A stretch of DNA of 64,000 bases from an uncultured Alphaproteobacteria bacterium (GTDB taxonomy: Bacteria; Pseudomonadota; Alphaproteobacteria; HIMB59; GCA-002718135), in contig CACMQB010000002.1 of the NCBI GenBank assembly GCA_902615745.1, positions 1 to 64,000 of the forward strand, in the 5' to 3' direction. This document shows positions 54,439 to 62,100 of this stretch, in pieces. The notes under the pieces are model-generated. The model was not told the DNA's origin and searched no databases. It was given only the letters and a program-made list of their open reading frames with translations. The first letter of the stretch is position 1, and each line of letters opens with the position of its first letter. The position numbers and the translations under genes are program-made.

Positions 54439-54726
54439 TTGAAGATTGATAAAAATACAATAAATAAAATTGCCCGTCTATCTAGAATAAAGTTAGATGA
54501 TAAAGAATCTGAAGATTATATTAAGGATCTTAATTCCATTTTAGACTGGGTAGAGCATTTAAATGAAGTAAATACTGAAAATGTAGAACCGTTAAGTAAC
54601 ATATCATCATCAATTTTACCTAAAAGAGAAGATGTATCTAATGATGCTAATTCTAGTGAGGAAATTCTTGAAAATGCTCCTGATAAACTCGAAGGTTTTT
54701 TTGCAGTACCAAAGGTGGTAGAATAA
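54439..54726 (+). CDS. gatC: Asp/Glu-tRNA amidotransferase subunit C
   Basis: Small stabilising subunit of the GatCAB transamidase. The 95-residue protein starts at TTG with KIDKNTINKIARLSRIKLDDKE, has the LNSILDWVEHLNEVNTENVEPL helix-turn and the terminal LPKREDV with FFAVPKVVE, all typical of GatC. The TTG is supported by a GGAG site 8 bases upstream. The stop overlaps the gatA start by one base. The complex indicates that glutaminyl- (and possibly asparaginyl-) tRNA is formed indirectly. Confidence 0.94.
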   Translation: MKIDKNTINKIARLSRIKLDDKESEDYIKDLNSILDWVEHLNEVNTENVEPLSNISSSILPKREDVSNDANSSEEILENAPDKLEGFFAVPKVVE

Positions 54727-56150
54727 TGTCTCAATCGTCTTTGAAACAAACGTTAAAAGATCTCGATACAAAAAAAATATCAATAAGAGAATTAAATCAG
54801 GATTATTTAAAAAGAATCAAGGAAAAAGAAAACTTAAATATATTTATTCATTTTAGTGAAGAGAATGTTTTAAAGCAGATAGATAACTTAGAGAAAGATA
54901 ATTCAGCAAAAAAATTAAAAGGTATTCCGATTGCAATCAAGGATCTATTTTGTACTAAAAGTATGCCTACAACTGCAGCTTCAAAGATTTTAGAAAATTT
55001 TAATCCAACTTATGAATCATTTGTTACTCAAAAATTATTAGATGAAGGATCTATTTTTGTTGGTAAAACAAATCTAGATGAGTTTGCAATGGGCTCAGCT
55101 ACTAATACAAGTTTTTTTGGCAATACAATTAATCCCTTATCAAAAGAGAATGAGCCTTTAGCTCCTGGGGGCTCTTCTGGTGGTTCCGCAGCCGCAGTTG
55201 CTGCAGATTTATGTTTAGGGGCAACTGGAACAGATACAGGCGGATCAATAAGACAACCAGCTAGCTTTTGTGGTGTTGTTGGTATCAAACCAACATATGG
55301 TTTATGTTCTCGATGGGGTATAGCTGCATTTGCATCTAGTTTGGATCAAGCAGGAATTTTTTCTCATAATGTTGAAGATGCTTCAATATTATTACAATCA
55401 ATTGCTGGGTTTGATCAAAGAGATAGTACAAGTGCTAAAGTAGATATTCCAAATTATTTTGAAAATTTAGATGATGATCTAAATGGGAAAACTGTTGGTA
55501 TACCAAGAGAGTATTCTATTGATGGTACACCAATGGAAATAAGTCAGATATGGGAAGATGCTATCAAATTTTTAGAAAAAAAAGGTGTTAAAATTAAAAA
55601 AATTTCACTTCCTCATACTAAATATGCACTTCCCACTTATTATATAATTGCTCCTGCTGAAGCTTCCTCAAATTTAGCTCGTTATGATGGAGTAAAATAT
55701 GGTTTTAGATCTGATGAAATTAATTCTCTTGATGAAATGTATGAAAATACAAGAGCTCAAGGTTTTGGAAGAGAAGTAAAAAGAAGAATTTTAATAGGAA
55801 CATACGTATTATCTGCAGGCTATTATGATGCATATTATCTTAAGGCACAAAAAGTAAGAAAATTAATTGCAGATGATTTTAACAAGGCTTTTAAAGAATG
55901 TGATTTTATAGTTACTCCTACTGCACCAAGTGCTGCATTTCCCTTAAACGAAAAACAAAGTGACCCTATTAAAATGTATTTAAATGATGTGTTCACGGTA
56001 CCTGCCTCTTTAGCAGGCTTACCTGGTATTTCCATTCCCTTTGGGAAAGATAAAAATAACTTACCACTAGGTATTCAAATATTAGGAAAACACTTTGATG
56101 AACAACAAGTTTTTAATACCGCTCTATCTTTAGAAAGATCATATGAATAA
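54726..56150 (+). CDS. gatA: Asp/Glu-tRNA amidotransferase subunit A
   Basis: Glutaminase subunit of GatCAB, releasing ammonia for transamidation. The 474-residue amidase-signature protein has the Ser-cis-Ser-Lys triad: the lysine in IPIAIKDLF, the cis-serine in [14 protein letters not shown] and the nucleophile in [17 protein letters not shown]. The C-terminal half shows PSAAFPL and [10 protein letters not shown]. It is complete and overlaps both gatC (1 bp) and gatB (8 bp). Confidence 0.96.
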   Translation: MSQSSLKQTLKDLDTKKISIRELNQDYLKRIKEKENLNIFIHFSEENVLKQIDNLEKDNSAKKLKGIPIAIKDLFCTKSMPTTAASKILENFNPTYESFVTQKLLDEGSIFVGKTNLDEFAMGSATNTSFFGNTINPLSKENEPLAPGGSSGGSAAAVAADLCLGATGTDTGGSIRQPASFCGVVGIKPTYGLCSRWGIAAFASSLDQAGIFSHNVEDASILLQSIAGFDQRDSTSAKVDIPNYFENLDDDLNGKTVGIPREYSIDGTPMEISQIWEDAIKFLEKKGVKIKKISLPHTKYALPTYYIIAPAEASSNLARYDGVKYGFRSDEINSLDEMYENTRAQGFGREVKRRILIGTYVLSAGYYDAYYLKAQKVRKLIADDFNKAFKECDFIVTPTAPSAAFPLNEKQSDPIKMYLNDVFTVPASLAGLPGISIPFGKDKNNLPLGIQILGKHFDEQQVFNTALSLERSYE

Positions 56151-57609
56151 TTTAATAAAAGGTGAAAATCATGATTGGGAAATGGTAATCGGTCTTGAAA
56201 TACATGCTCAAGTAAAATCAAATTCGAAATTATTTTCTTCATCATCAACAAAATTTGGCTCTTCACCAAATAGTCAAGTGTCTTTAGTTGATGCTGCTAT
56301 GCCAGGAATGTTGCCAGTAATTAATAAGTATTGCGTGGAACAGGCAGTAAAAACTGGAGTTGGTTTAAACGCTAAAATAAATAATTATTCTGTCTTTGAT
56401 AGAAAAAATTACTTTTATGCTGATCTTCCACAAGGATATCAAATTAGCCAGTATAAATATCCAATTGTTGGAGAAGGAAAAGTTACAATTGATTTTAAAG
56501 ATGGAACATCGAAAGATATTAGAATTGTAAGATTACATTTAGAACAAGATGCTGGTAAAAGTTTACACGATCAAAATCCTTCAAAAACATATGTAGATCT
56601 TAATAGATCTGGTGTTGCTTTAATGGAAATTGTTAGTGAGCCTGACATTAGAACACCGGATGAAGCTGGAATGTATATATCCAAAATTAGATCAATATTA
56701 ATGTATTTAAATACATGTGATGGAAATATGCAAGAGGGCTCATTAAGAGCAGATGTAAATATTTCAGTAAGAAAACCTGGTGAAGAATATGGAACTCGTT
56801 GTGAAATTAAAAACTTAAACTCTATAAAGTTTATTAAGCAGGCTATTAATTATGAAGCAAAAAGACAAATAGAAATATTGGAGTCTGGTGGTTCTATTGA
56901 ACAAAACACAATGCTTTTTAATACATCCACTGGTAAAACTAGACCTATGAGAAATAAAGAAGAAGCTCATGACTATAGATACTTTCCTGATCCAGATTTA
57001 TTACCACTAGAAATTTCTGAAGAAGAAATTGGAAAAATTAAATCATCAATACCAGAGCTTCCAGATCAACTTAAGAATAGATTTATTGAGACTTATAAAT
57101 TGTCAAACTATGACGCCTCAGTATTAACTGCTGAGAAACAAACATCTGATTATTTTAATGAAACAATTAATTCAGATTCAGAATTAAAAAATCATGCAAA
57201 AATAGTTGTAAATTGGATTACTTCTGAATTGTTTTCATTATTAAACAAAAATAATCTAGATTTAAATAACTCTCCAGTATCACCTGAAAACTTAGGACAA
57301 CTTATAAAGTTAATTTCTACAAATGAAATTTCTGGCAAAATTGCAAAAGATGTACTGGAAGATATGTTTTCTTCAGGAAAAACAGCTAGACAAATCGTAG
57401 ATGAAAAAGGTTTGCAACAAGTTACAGATCAAGATGAAATAGCAAAAGTTATTGATGAGGTCATTGCAGAAAATCCAAAAATGGTCGAACAGTATCTTGC
57501 TGGTAAAGATAAGCTATTAGGTTTCTTTGTTGGTCAAGCAATGAAATTGACTAAGGGAAAAGCAAATCCAAAAATGTTAAATGATATTTTAAAAAGTAAA
57601 CTAAAATAA
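56143..57609 (+). CDS. gatB: Asp/Glu-tRNA amidotransferase subunit B
   Basis: Kinase/transamidase subunit of GatCAB. The 488-residue protein has [50 protein letters not shown] and [10 protein letters not shown] in the cradle and kinase domain. [14 protein letters not shown] follows, and a C-terminal YqeY-like tail domain (about 340-488) ends in [11 protein letters not shown]. All expected motifs are present. It ends 9 bp into the convergent membrane protein gene. Confidence 0.96.
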   Translation: MNNLIKGENHDWEMVIGLEIHAQVKSNSKLFSSSSTKFGSSPNSQVSLVDAAMPGMLPVINKYCVEQAVKTGVGLNAKINNYSVFDRKNYFYADLPQGYQISQYKYPIVGEGKVTIDFKDGTSKDIRIVRLHLEQDAGKSLHDQNPSKTYVDLNRSGVALMEIVSEPDIRTPDEAGMYISKIRSILMYLNTCDGNMQEGSLRADVNISVRKPGEEYGTRCEIKNLNSIKFIKQAINYEAKRQIEILESGGSIEQNTMLFNTSTGKTRPMRNKEEAHDYRYFPDPDLLPLEISEEEIGKIKSSIPELPDQLKNRFIETYKLSNYDASVLTAEKQTSDYFNETINSDSELKNHAKIVVNWITSELFSLLNKNNLDLNNSPVSPENLGQLIKLISTNEISGKIAKDVLEDMFSSGKTARQIVDEKGLQQVTDQDEIAKVIDEVIAENPKMVEQYLAGKDKLLGFFVGQAMKLTKGKANPKMLNDILKSKLK

Positions 57610-57942
57610 TAATAGTAGAGAAGATACTCTATATCCATAGTAAATAAATACAAATAATATAATAAAAATACTTCCCCTATAATTTTCTGCAGATCTCCAA
57701 ACACCAATAGATATAAAAATTGTTATTAAAATTAAAAATAATTTTGAGATGACGCTAAGATTATTTAAATTAAAGATTGATAAATAATTAGATCTTTCTG
57801 ATAATTCCGAAAAAAGATACTTATCTAATTGTAATAACACTAATAAAAGAAATCCATAAATTAACTCACCTGAAATCCAAAAAGATTTCCATAGCTTTAT
57901 TTTTCCTTCAAAAAAATCTTGTATCAAGTTAATTTTAATCAT
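57601..57942 (-). CDS. Small membrane protein of unknown function
   Basis: A 113-residue protein with three hydrophobic segments (about residues 22-42, 65-85 and 90-110). It starts with an amphipathic region containing [16 protein letters not shown] short LWKSFWxxG element before the first helix recurs in uncharacterised proteobacterial inner-membrane proteins, which supports it as a real gene. I cannot assign a function. It lies 35 bp downstream of the DUF4198 gene on the same strand and overlaps the end of gatB by 9 bp. Confidence 0.6.
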   Translation of the reverse strand: MIKINLIQDFFEGKIKLWKSFWISGELIYGFLLLVLLQLDKYLFSELSERSNYLSIFNLNNLSVISKLFLILITIFISIGVWRSAENYRGSIFIILFVFIYYGYRVSSLLLLF

Positions 57943-57977
57943 CCTAAATTATTAATTCTTAAATATCATAAGTAAAC

Positions 57978-58790
57978 TTATTTATCTGGTGTTTTTAAAG
58001 TATAGGATGTCCACAAAGAATGCCATTTAGCATAATTATCTTTTTTCTTATTACTTCCTTCAATTATAACAACACTTTCAATTAGATATTTTGTATTTTT
58101 TTTAAAGAGATAATCAAAATATCCACTCTTATTTGTTCTAACGTATTCTTTTCTAAAATAACCATTATTTAAACTCATAATAGAAACCTTATGATCAGCT
58201 AGTATTTTATTTTTATATTCTAATTGAATTCTTTTACTTTCATTTAAATTTTTAAGAGGATTATCTAAAAAAATTAATTCAAAGTCCATATTTGTATCGA
58301 TATCTTTACCATCAAAATTTTCGACGCTAATTAATGACTTTGCATATCTTTTATAACTTTCAAAAAAATTTTCTGGATAGTTATTTTCTTTATGTTTTTG
58401 AGCTAAATTTGGATATCCTTTCTCTCTTGTGAATATTTCAAATTTTACTAATTTTTCATACTCAACATATTTGGTAACTGATTCAATTTGTATTACATTT
58501 AATCCTTTGAACGTTTTTTTAATATTAAGAGCTGGAATATCACCTAATCTACCTTTAATTTTTAATTTATTATCTTCAGCATACAGGAATGCAATTTTAA
58601 AATATTCTTTTGTAAACGGTATTGGTGATCCTTCAAAATTTTCTCCTATAAAGATATTCGCCACAGCTTTTTCATTATTTGATAAGTGATAATTTTTTGG
58701 ATCAATCCAAAATTCATGACATAAGGAGATTTTTGTTATTGAAGTTAAGATAATAATAAATATTAATCTTTTTAAAGTAAATTTCATCAT
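57978..58790 (-). CDS. DUF4198 family periplasmic protein
   Basis: A 270-residue exported protein. An N-terminal signal peptide (about residues 1-24) is followed immediately by HEFWIDPKNY, the signature of DUF4198 proteins, which often accompany nickel/cobalt or other metal uptake genes. The mature part looks all-beta, with segments such as VANIFIGENFEGSPIPF and a C-terminal TNKSGYFDYLF. Histidines at the mature N-terminus could bind a metal. It is head-to-head with the HupE-like gene, the two start codons overlapping by 2 bp. Use of the second ATG (58787) would leave a 1-bp gap. Confidence 0.82.
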   Translation of the reverse strand: MMKFTLKRLIFIIILTSITKISLCHEFWIDPKNYHLSNNEKAVANIFIGENFEGSPIPFTKEYFKIAFLYAEDNKLKIKGRLGDIPALNIKKTFKGLNVIQIESVTKYVEYEKLVKFEIFTREKGYPNLAQKHKENNYPENFFESYKRYAKSLISVENFDGKDIDTNMDFELIFLDNPLKNLNESKRIQLEYKNKILADHKVSIMSLNNGYFRKEYVRTNKSGYFDYLFKKNTKYLIESVVIIEGSNKKKDNYAKWHSLWTSYTLKTPDK

Positions 58791-59946
58791 GTTCTCTTAT
58801 ATAAAAATTATAAAGTTATATCTATTTTTAATTCTAGTATGTTTTTTAAATTTATTTTCAACATCTTCTATTAGTCATGAAATCAAGCCATCTATTGCAG
58901 ATTTTACTTATGATGAAAGTTATTTGAATTTTAAAATAAGATTAAACGCTGAATTGATATTATCTAATATTGATGCATCTACTATTTCTAATACAGACTC
59001 TTCATCACTAACTGAAATTTATGATAAATTTAGAATTTTAAGCAAAAAAGACCTTGAAGAAATGTTCCAAAATTCTTGGAGTGAAATAAGTTCTAATATT
59101 AATATTAAAATTAATAATGAAACAAAGAATATAAATTTAATCAAAACTGAAGTTGAAGATATAAAAAATTTTGAAATAAGTAGAGATACGCATATTTATT
59201 TTAGAGTTTTATTGGATGAAAATTCTGAACAATTTACATTTAGTTGGGTTAAAAACTACGGCCCAATTATTCTAAGAGAGAATAATAATAACAAATTAGA
59301 AGATGAATTAGTTACAGAATATTTGCAATCAGGAATTGAATCAAGTCAATTTTCATTTAATGAAAATAATTTTAGTAAAACATTTAATAGCTTCACAAAA
59401 TTTTTTGTATTAGGAATTCAACATATAATTCCAAAAGGATTGGATCATATTTTATTCATATTTGGACTTTTTTTATTTTCATCATCTTTAAAAAAATTAA
59501 TTTCTCAAATAACTATCTTTACTATTGCTCATTCAATTACCCTTATATTTGTTTCTTTATCTTTAATGAGAATCAATCCTCAAATTGTTGAACCTATCAT
59601 TGCACTTTCTATAGTTTATATAGGATTAGAAAATATATTTAAAAAATATATAAAAGAATATTTAAGATATGTTGTAATTTTGTTTTTTGGATTACTTCAC
59701 GGTTTAGGATTTGCATTAGTTTTGAGCGATATAGGTTATAGGAGTAAAGACTTATTTATAAATCTTGTATCTTTTAATATTGGTATTGAAGTAGCACAAA
59801 TATCTATAGTATTGGTTTTATATCTATTGATTGCTTTAAATTTTGCAAAAAATAAAAATTACAGAATCTTATTTCAAGTTCCATCTTCTATATTTATTTC
59901 TAGTATTGGGCTATATTGGTTTTTTGAAAGAATTAATTTTATTTAA
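58789..59946 (+). CDS. HupE/UreJ-family membrane protein with extracytoplasmic domain
   Basis: A 385-residue protein. A signal peptide (about 1-28) is followed by SHEIKPSIADFTYDE and an exported beta-rich domain (about 30-195). The C-terminal HupE/UreJ-type membrane domain has six to seven helices and the motifs GIQHIIPKGLDHILFIFGLFL, FTIAHSITL and FFGLLHGLGFALVL. Histidine and aspartate residues in these helices fit a divalent metal permease (nickel or cobalt in known HupE proteins). It is paired head-to-head with a DUF4198 gene. Metal identity is not shown here, and no hydrogenase, urease or cobalamin gene is in the window. Confidence 0.84.
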   Translation: MFSYIKIIKLYLFLILVCFLNLFSTSSISHEIKPSIADFTYDESYLNFKIRLNAELILSNIDASTISNTDSSSLTEIYDKFRILSKKDLEEMFQNSWSEISSNINIKINNETKNINLIKTEVEDIKNFEISRDTHIYFRVLLDENSEQFTFSWVKNYGPIILRENNNNKLEDELVTEYLQSGIESSQFSFNENNFSKTFNSFTKFFVLGIQHIIPKGLDHILFIFGLFLFSSSLKKLISQITIFTIAHSITLIFVSLSLMRINPQIVEPIIALSIVYIGLENIFKKYIKEYLRYVVILFFGLLHGLGFALVLSDIGYRSKDLFINLVSFNIGIEVAQISIVLVLYLLIALNFAKNKNYRILFQVPSSIFISSIGLYWFFERINFI

Positions 59947-60062
59947 TTAAATTTACCAGAGTTCAAATTATCAAACAACTAAAGAAAGAAGATTTAACAA
60001 CCTCTAATTTTAATAAAATTTTAGATACACTATGGGAACAATTAATAGATAACTTATGCTAA
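59937..60062 (+). other. Open stretch without start codon (possible gene remnant)
   Basis: The 235 bp between the HupE-like gene and tRNA-Ser contain a 41-codon open stretch with no ATG, GTG or TTG, ending at TAA 60060-60062. The translation has a protein-like run of polar and hydrophobic residues (IIKQLKKEDLTT, then ILDTLWEQLIDNL). It may be the tail of a decayed gene or chance. The rest of the gap (60063-60181) shows nothing that I recognise. Confidence 0.2.
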
Positions 60063-60181
60063 CAAATGCTTTTTTGATAATTTCTTCATTGTTAACAATA
60101 TTTTAAATATTGATTAAATAATGTTGAGATTCCAATCTATTTTCGTTATTACATCATAATAAGTACTATGAATAGACAACA

Positions 60182-60273
60182 GGAGAGATGGGTGAGTGGC
60201 TTAAACCACAGGTTTGCTAAACCTGCGAAGGAAGTAATTCCTTCCGAGGGTTCGAATCCCTCTCTCTCCGCCA
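60182..60273 (+). tRNA. tRNA-Ser (anticodon GCT)
   Basis: A complete class II tRNA. The acceptor stem pairs GGAGAGA (60182-60188) with TCTCTCC (60263-60269), with discriminator G and an encoded CCA (60271-60273). The anticodon stem CAGGT/ACCTG encloses TTGCTAA, giving anticodon GCT for AGC/AGT serine codons. A long variable arm (GAAGGAA paired with TTCCTTC) and the T arm GAGGG-TTCGAAT-CCCTC complete the fold. The dapA ATG begins 8 nt after the CCA, so both are probably on one transcript. Confidence 0.96.
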
Positions 60274-60280
60274 TATAAAA

Positions 60281-61153
60281 ATGTTTAAAGGAAGTATACC
60301 CGCTGTTATTACACCATTTGTTGATGATAAAGTTGATTATGTTTCATTAACTAAAGTTTTAACTTACTTAATAGATAATGGGTCTCATGGACTTGTACCA
60401 TGTGGTACAACTGGTGAATCACCAACTTTATCTCATGATGAACATAAAATAATAATTGAAGAAACAATCAGAATTGCTGATAAAAGAATTCCTGTTATAG
60501 CCGGTACTGGTTCAAATAATACTTTAGAGGCTTTAGAGTATACAAATCATGCTGAAAATTCAGGCGCTGATGCTGCTCTTATCGTTACACCTTATTATAA
60601 TAAACCAACACAATCTGGATTATATGAGCATTTCAAAACAATTGCTGAAAAAACAAATATTCCTATAATTATTTATAACATACCAGGTAGATCAATTGTA
60701 GATATGAGCATTGACACTATGATAGAATTATCAAAAATTAAGAATATAATAGGCGTTAAGGATGCAACTAATGATTTATTTAGACCATTACTTACTAGAA
60801 AAAAAATGCAAAATGAATTTTGTTTTCTTTCTGGGGAAGATGGAACCGCACTTGCATATTTAGCACAAGGTGGACAAGGTTGTATTTCAGTTACAGCTAA
60901 TGTAGCTCCAAAATTATGTTCAGAAATGCATATTGCTTGGCAGGAGTCAAATATTTCAAAAGCTCAAGAAATTAACCTTAAATTATCGTCTTTACATAAT
61001 GCTTTATTTATTGAATCGAGTCCTGGCCCGGTTAAGTATGCTGCATCATTATTAGGTTTATGTAATGCAAATACTAGACTACCTTTAACGGAAATTAAAG
61101 ATGACACAAAAAAAATAGTCAAAAATTGCCTTCAAGAATTACAACTTTTGTAA
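60281..61153 (+). CDS. dapA: 4-hydroxy-tetrahydrodipicolinate synthase
   Basis: First committed step to diaminopimelate and lysine, condensing aspartate semialdehyde and pyruvate. The 290-residue barrel begins MFKGSIPAVITPF, the normal start. It has the CGTTGESPTL substrate loop, VTPYYNKPTQSGLYEHF with the catalytic tyrosine, IIIYNIPGRS and the Schiff-base lysine in IIGVKDAT near residue 162. The ATG lies 7 nt beyond the tRNA-Ser CCA end with no room for a Shine-Dalgarno site outside the tRNA. smpB starts at the base after its stop. Confidence 0.96.
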   Translation: MFKGSIPAVITPFVDDKVDYVSLTKVLTYLIDNGSHGLVPCGTTGESPTLSHDEHKIIIEETIRIADKRIPVIAGTGSNNTLEALEYTNHAENSGADAALIVTPYYNKPTQSGLYEHFKTIAEKTNIPIIIYNIPGRSIVDMSIDTMIELSKIKNIIGVKDATNDLFRPLLTRKKMQNEFCFLSGEDGTALAYLAQGGQGCISVTANVAPKLCSEMHIAWQESNISKAQEINLKLSSLHNALFIESSPGPVKYAASLLGLCNANTRLPLTEIKDDTKKIVKNCLQELQLL

Positions 61154-61600
61154 ATGAAAATTATTGCTGCTAACAATAGTGCTAATTACAACTTTACAAT
61201 ATCAAATAAAATAGAAGCTGGTATTGTATTAACTGGATCAGAAGTTAAATCTTTACGAACAAATACTGGTTCAATTAGAGGTGCTTATATTATAGAACAA
61301 AATGGCGAACTTTGGCTTTCAAACTCTTTTATAAAAAAGTATCAAAATGCTTCAGATCATAAATATGATCCAACCAGAAAAAGAAAATTATTAGTTACAA
61401 AGAGGGAATATGACAAAATATTAGGATCTATTAAACAAGGTGGTTTTACAATAATACCACTATCTTTATACTTCTCAGATAAAGGTTTCGCAAAATTATC
61501 TTGCGGTATTGCTAAAGGTAAGAAAAAAATTGATAAAAGAGAGTCCATAAAACTAAGAGATTGGAATATAAAAAAGCATAGATTGCTTAAGAATAATTAA
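61154..61600 (+). CDS. smpB: SsrA (tmRNA)-binding protein SmpB
   Basis: Partner of tmRNA in rescue of stalled ribosomes. The 148-residue protein begins [35 protein letters not shown], and contains [22 protein letters not shown], a loop region with [12 protein letters not shown], and [20 protein letters not shown] in the C-terminal tail that enters the mRNA channel. It is complete. dapA-smpB-rpoZ-rsh is a familiar alphaproteobacterial order. The tmRNA gene itself is not in the window. Confidence 0.96.
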   Translation: MKIIAANNSANYNFTISNKIEAGIVLTGSEVKSLRTNTGSIRGAYIIEQNGELWLSNSFIKKYQNASDHKYDPTRKRKLLVTKREYDKILGSIKQGGFTIIPLSLYFSDKGFAKLSCGIAKGKKKIDKRESIKLRDWNIKKHRLLKNN

Positions 61601-61603
61601 CTA

Positions 61604-61631
61604 TTTACTTTTAAAAATTGATAACTATAAG
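61604..61631 (+). promoter_or_regulatory. Candidate promoter of rpoZ-rsh
   Basis: TTTACT (61604-61609) and TATAAG (61626-61631) stand 16 bp apart in the 37-bp gap before rpoZ. Transcription would start almost on the ATG at 61638, giving a leaderless message. The match is moderate and the DNA is AT-rich. Confidence 0.35.
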
Positions 61632-61637
61632 CCTATT

Positions 61638-62057
61638 ATGGCAAGAATTACTGTTGAAGATTGTATAGATAAATTTCCTAGCAGATTTGAATTAGTTTTA
61701 GTTGCTTCAAATAGAGCTAGAAAATTGTACTCTGGAGAAAATCCGACTGTCGAAATCGACAATGATAAAAACACTGTTATTGCACTCAGGGAGATAGCTG
61801 AAGAAACTCTTACAACAGAACAATTAAAAAATGAATTAATACAGGAATATCAAACAAATACATTTAGCGAAGATGAAGAAATAAATGAAATAGAAGATAA
61901 CAGTGATGAAAATGAGTCTGGAACCAATGAATTAGATGGTGATGACTTAAAGCAAAATATTGAAAATACTAATAATTCCTCAGAAGATACATATATTGAT
62001 ACCGCAAAATATAATATAGAAAATTCATCAGAAGATGAAAAAAAGAACGATTCATAA
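61638..62057 (+). CDS. rpoZ: RNA polymerase omega subunit with acidic C-terminal tail
   Basis: Helps assemble RNA polymerase and forms part of a ppGpp site in proteobacteria. The conserved part (residues 1-70) shows [28 protein letters not shown] and a [16 protein letters not shown] segment with the usual helices. Residues about 75-139 form a long low-complexity tail rich in Glu, Asp, Asn and Ser, giving 139 residues where 80-130 is usual. It is next to the (p)ppGpp synthetase gene, a common pairing. Confidence 0.94.
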   Translation: MARITVEDCIDKFPSRFELVLVASNRARKLYSGENPTVEIDNDKNTVIALREIAEETLTTEQLKNELIQEYQTNTFSEDEEINEIEDNSDENESGTNELDGDDLKQNIENTNNSSEDTYIDTAKYNIENSSEDEKKNDS

Positions 62058-62100
62058 TAAAACTAAACAGTAAATAAAATAAATAATTTAAATATTATTT

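Noticed and set aside
54419-54460. RuvX start at 54460
   Set aside because: The extra 13 residues are not RuvX-like and would run over the start of the divergent gatC.
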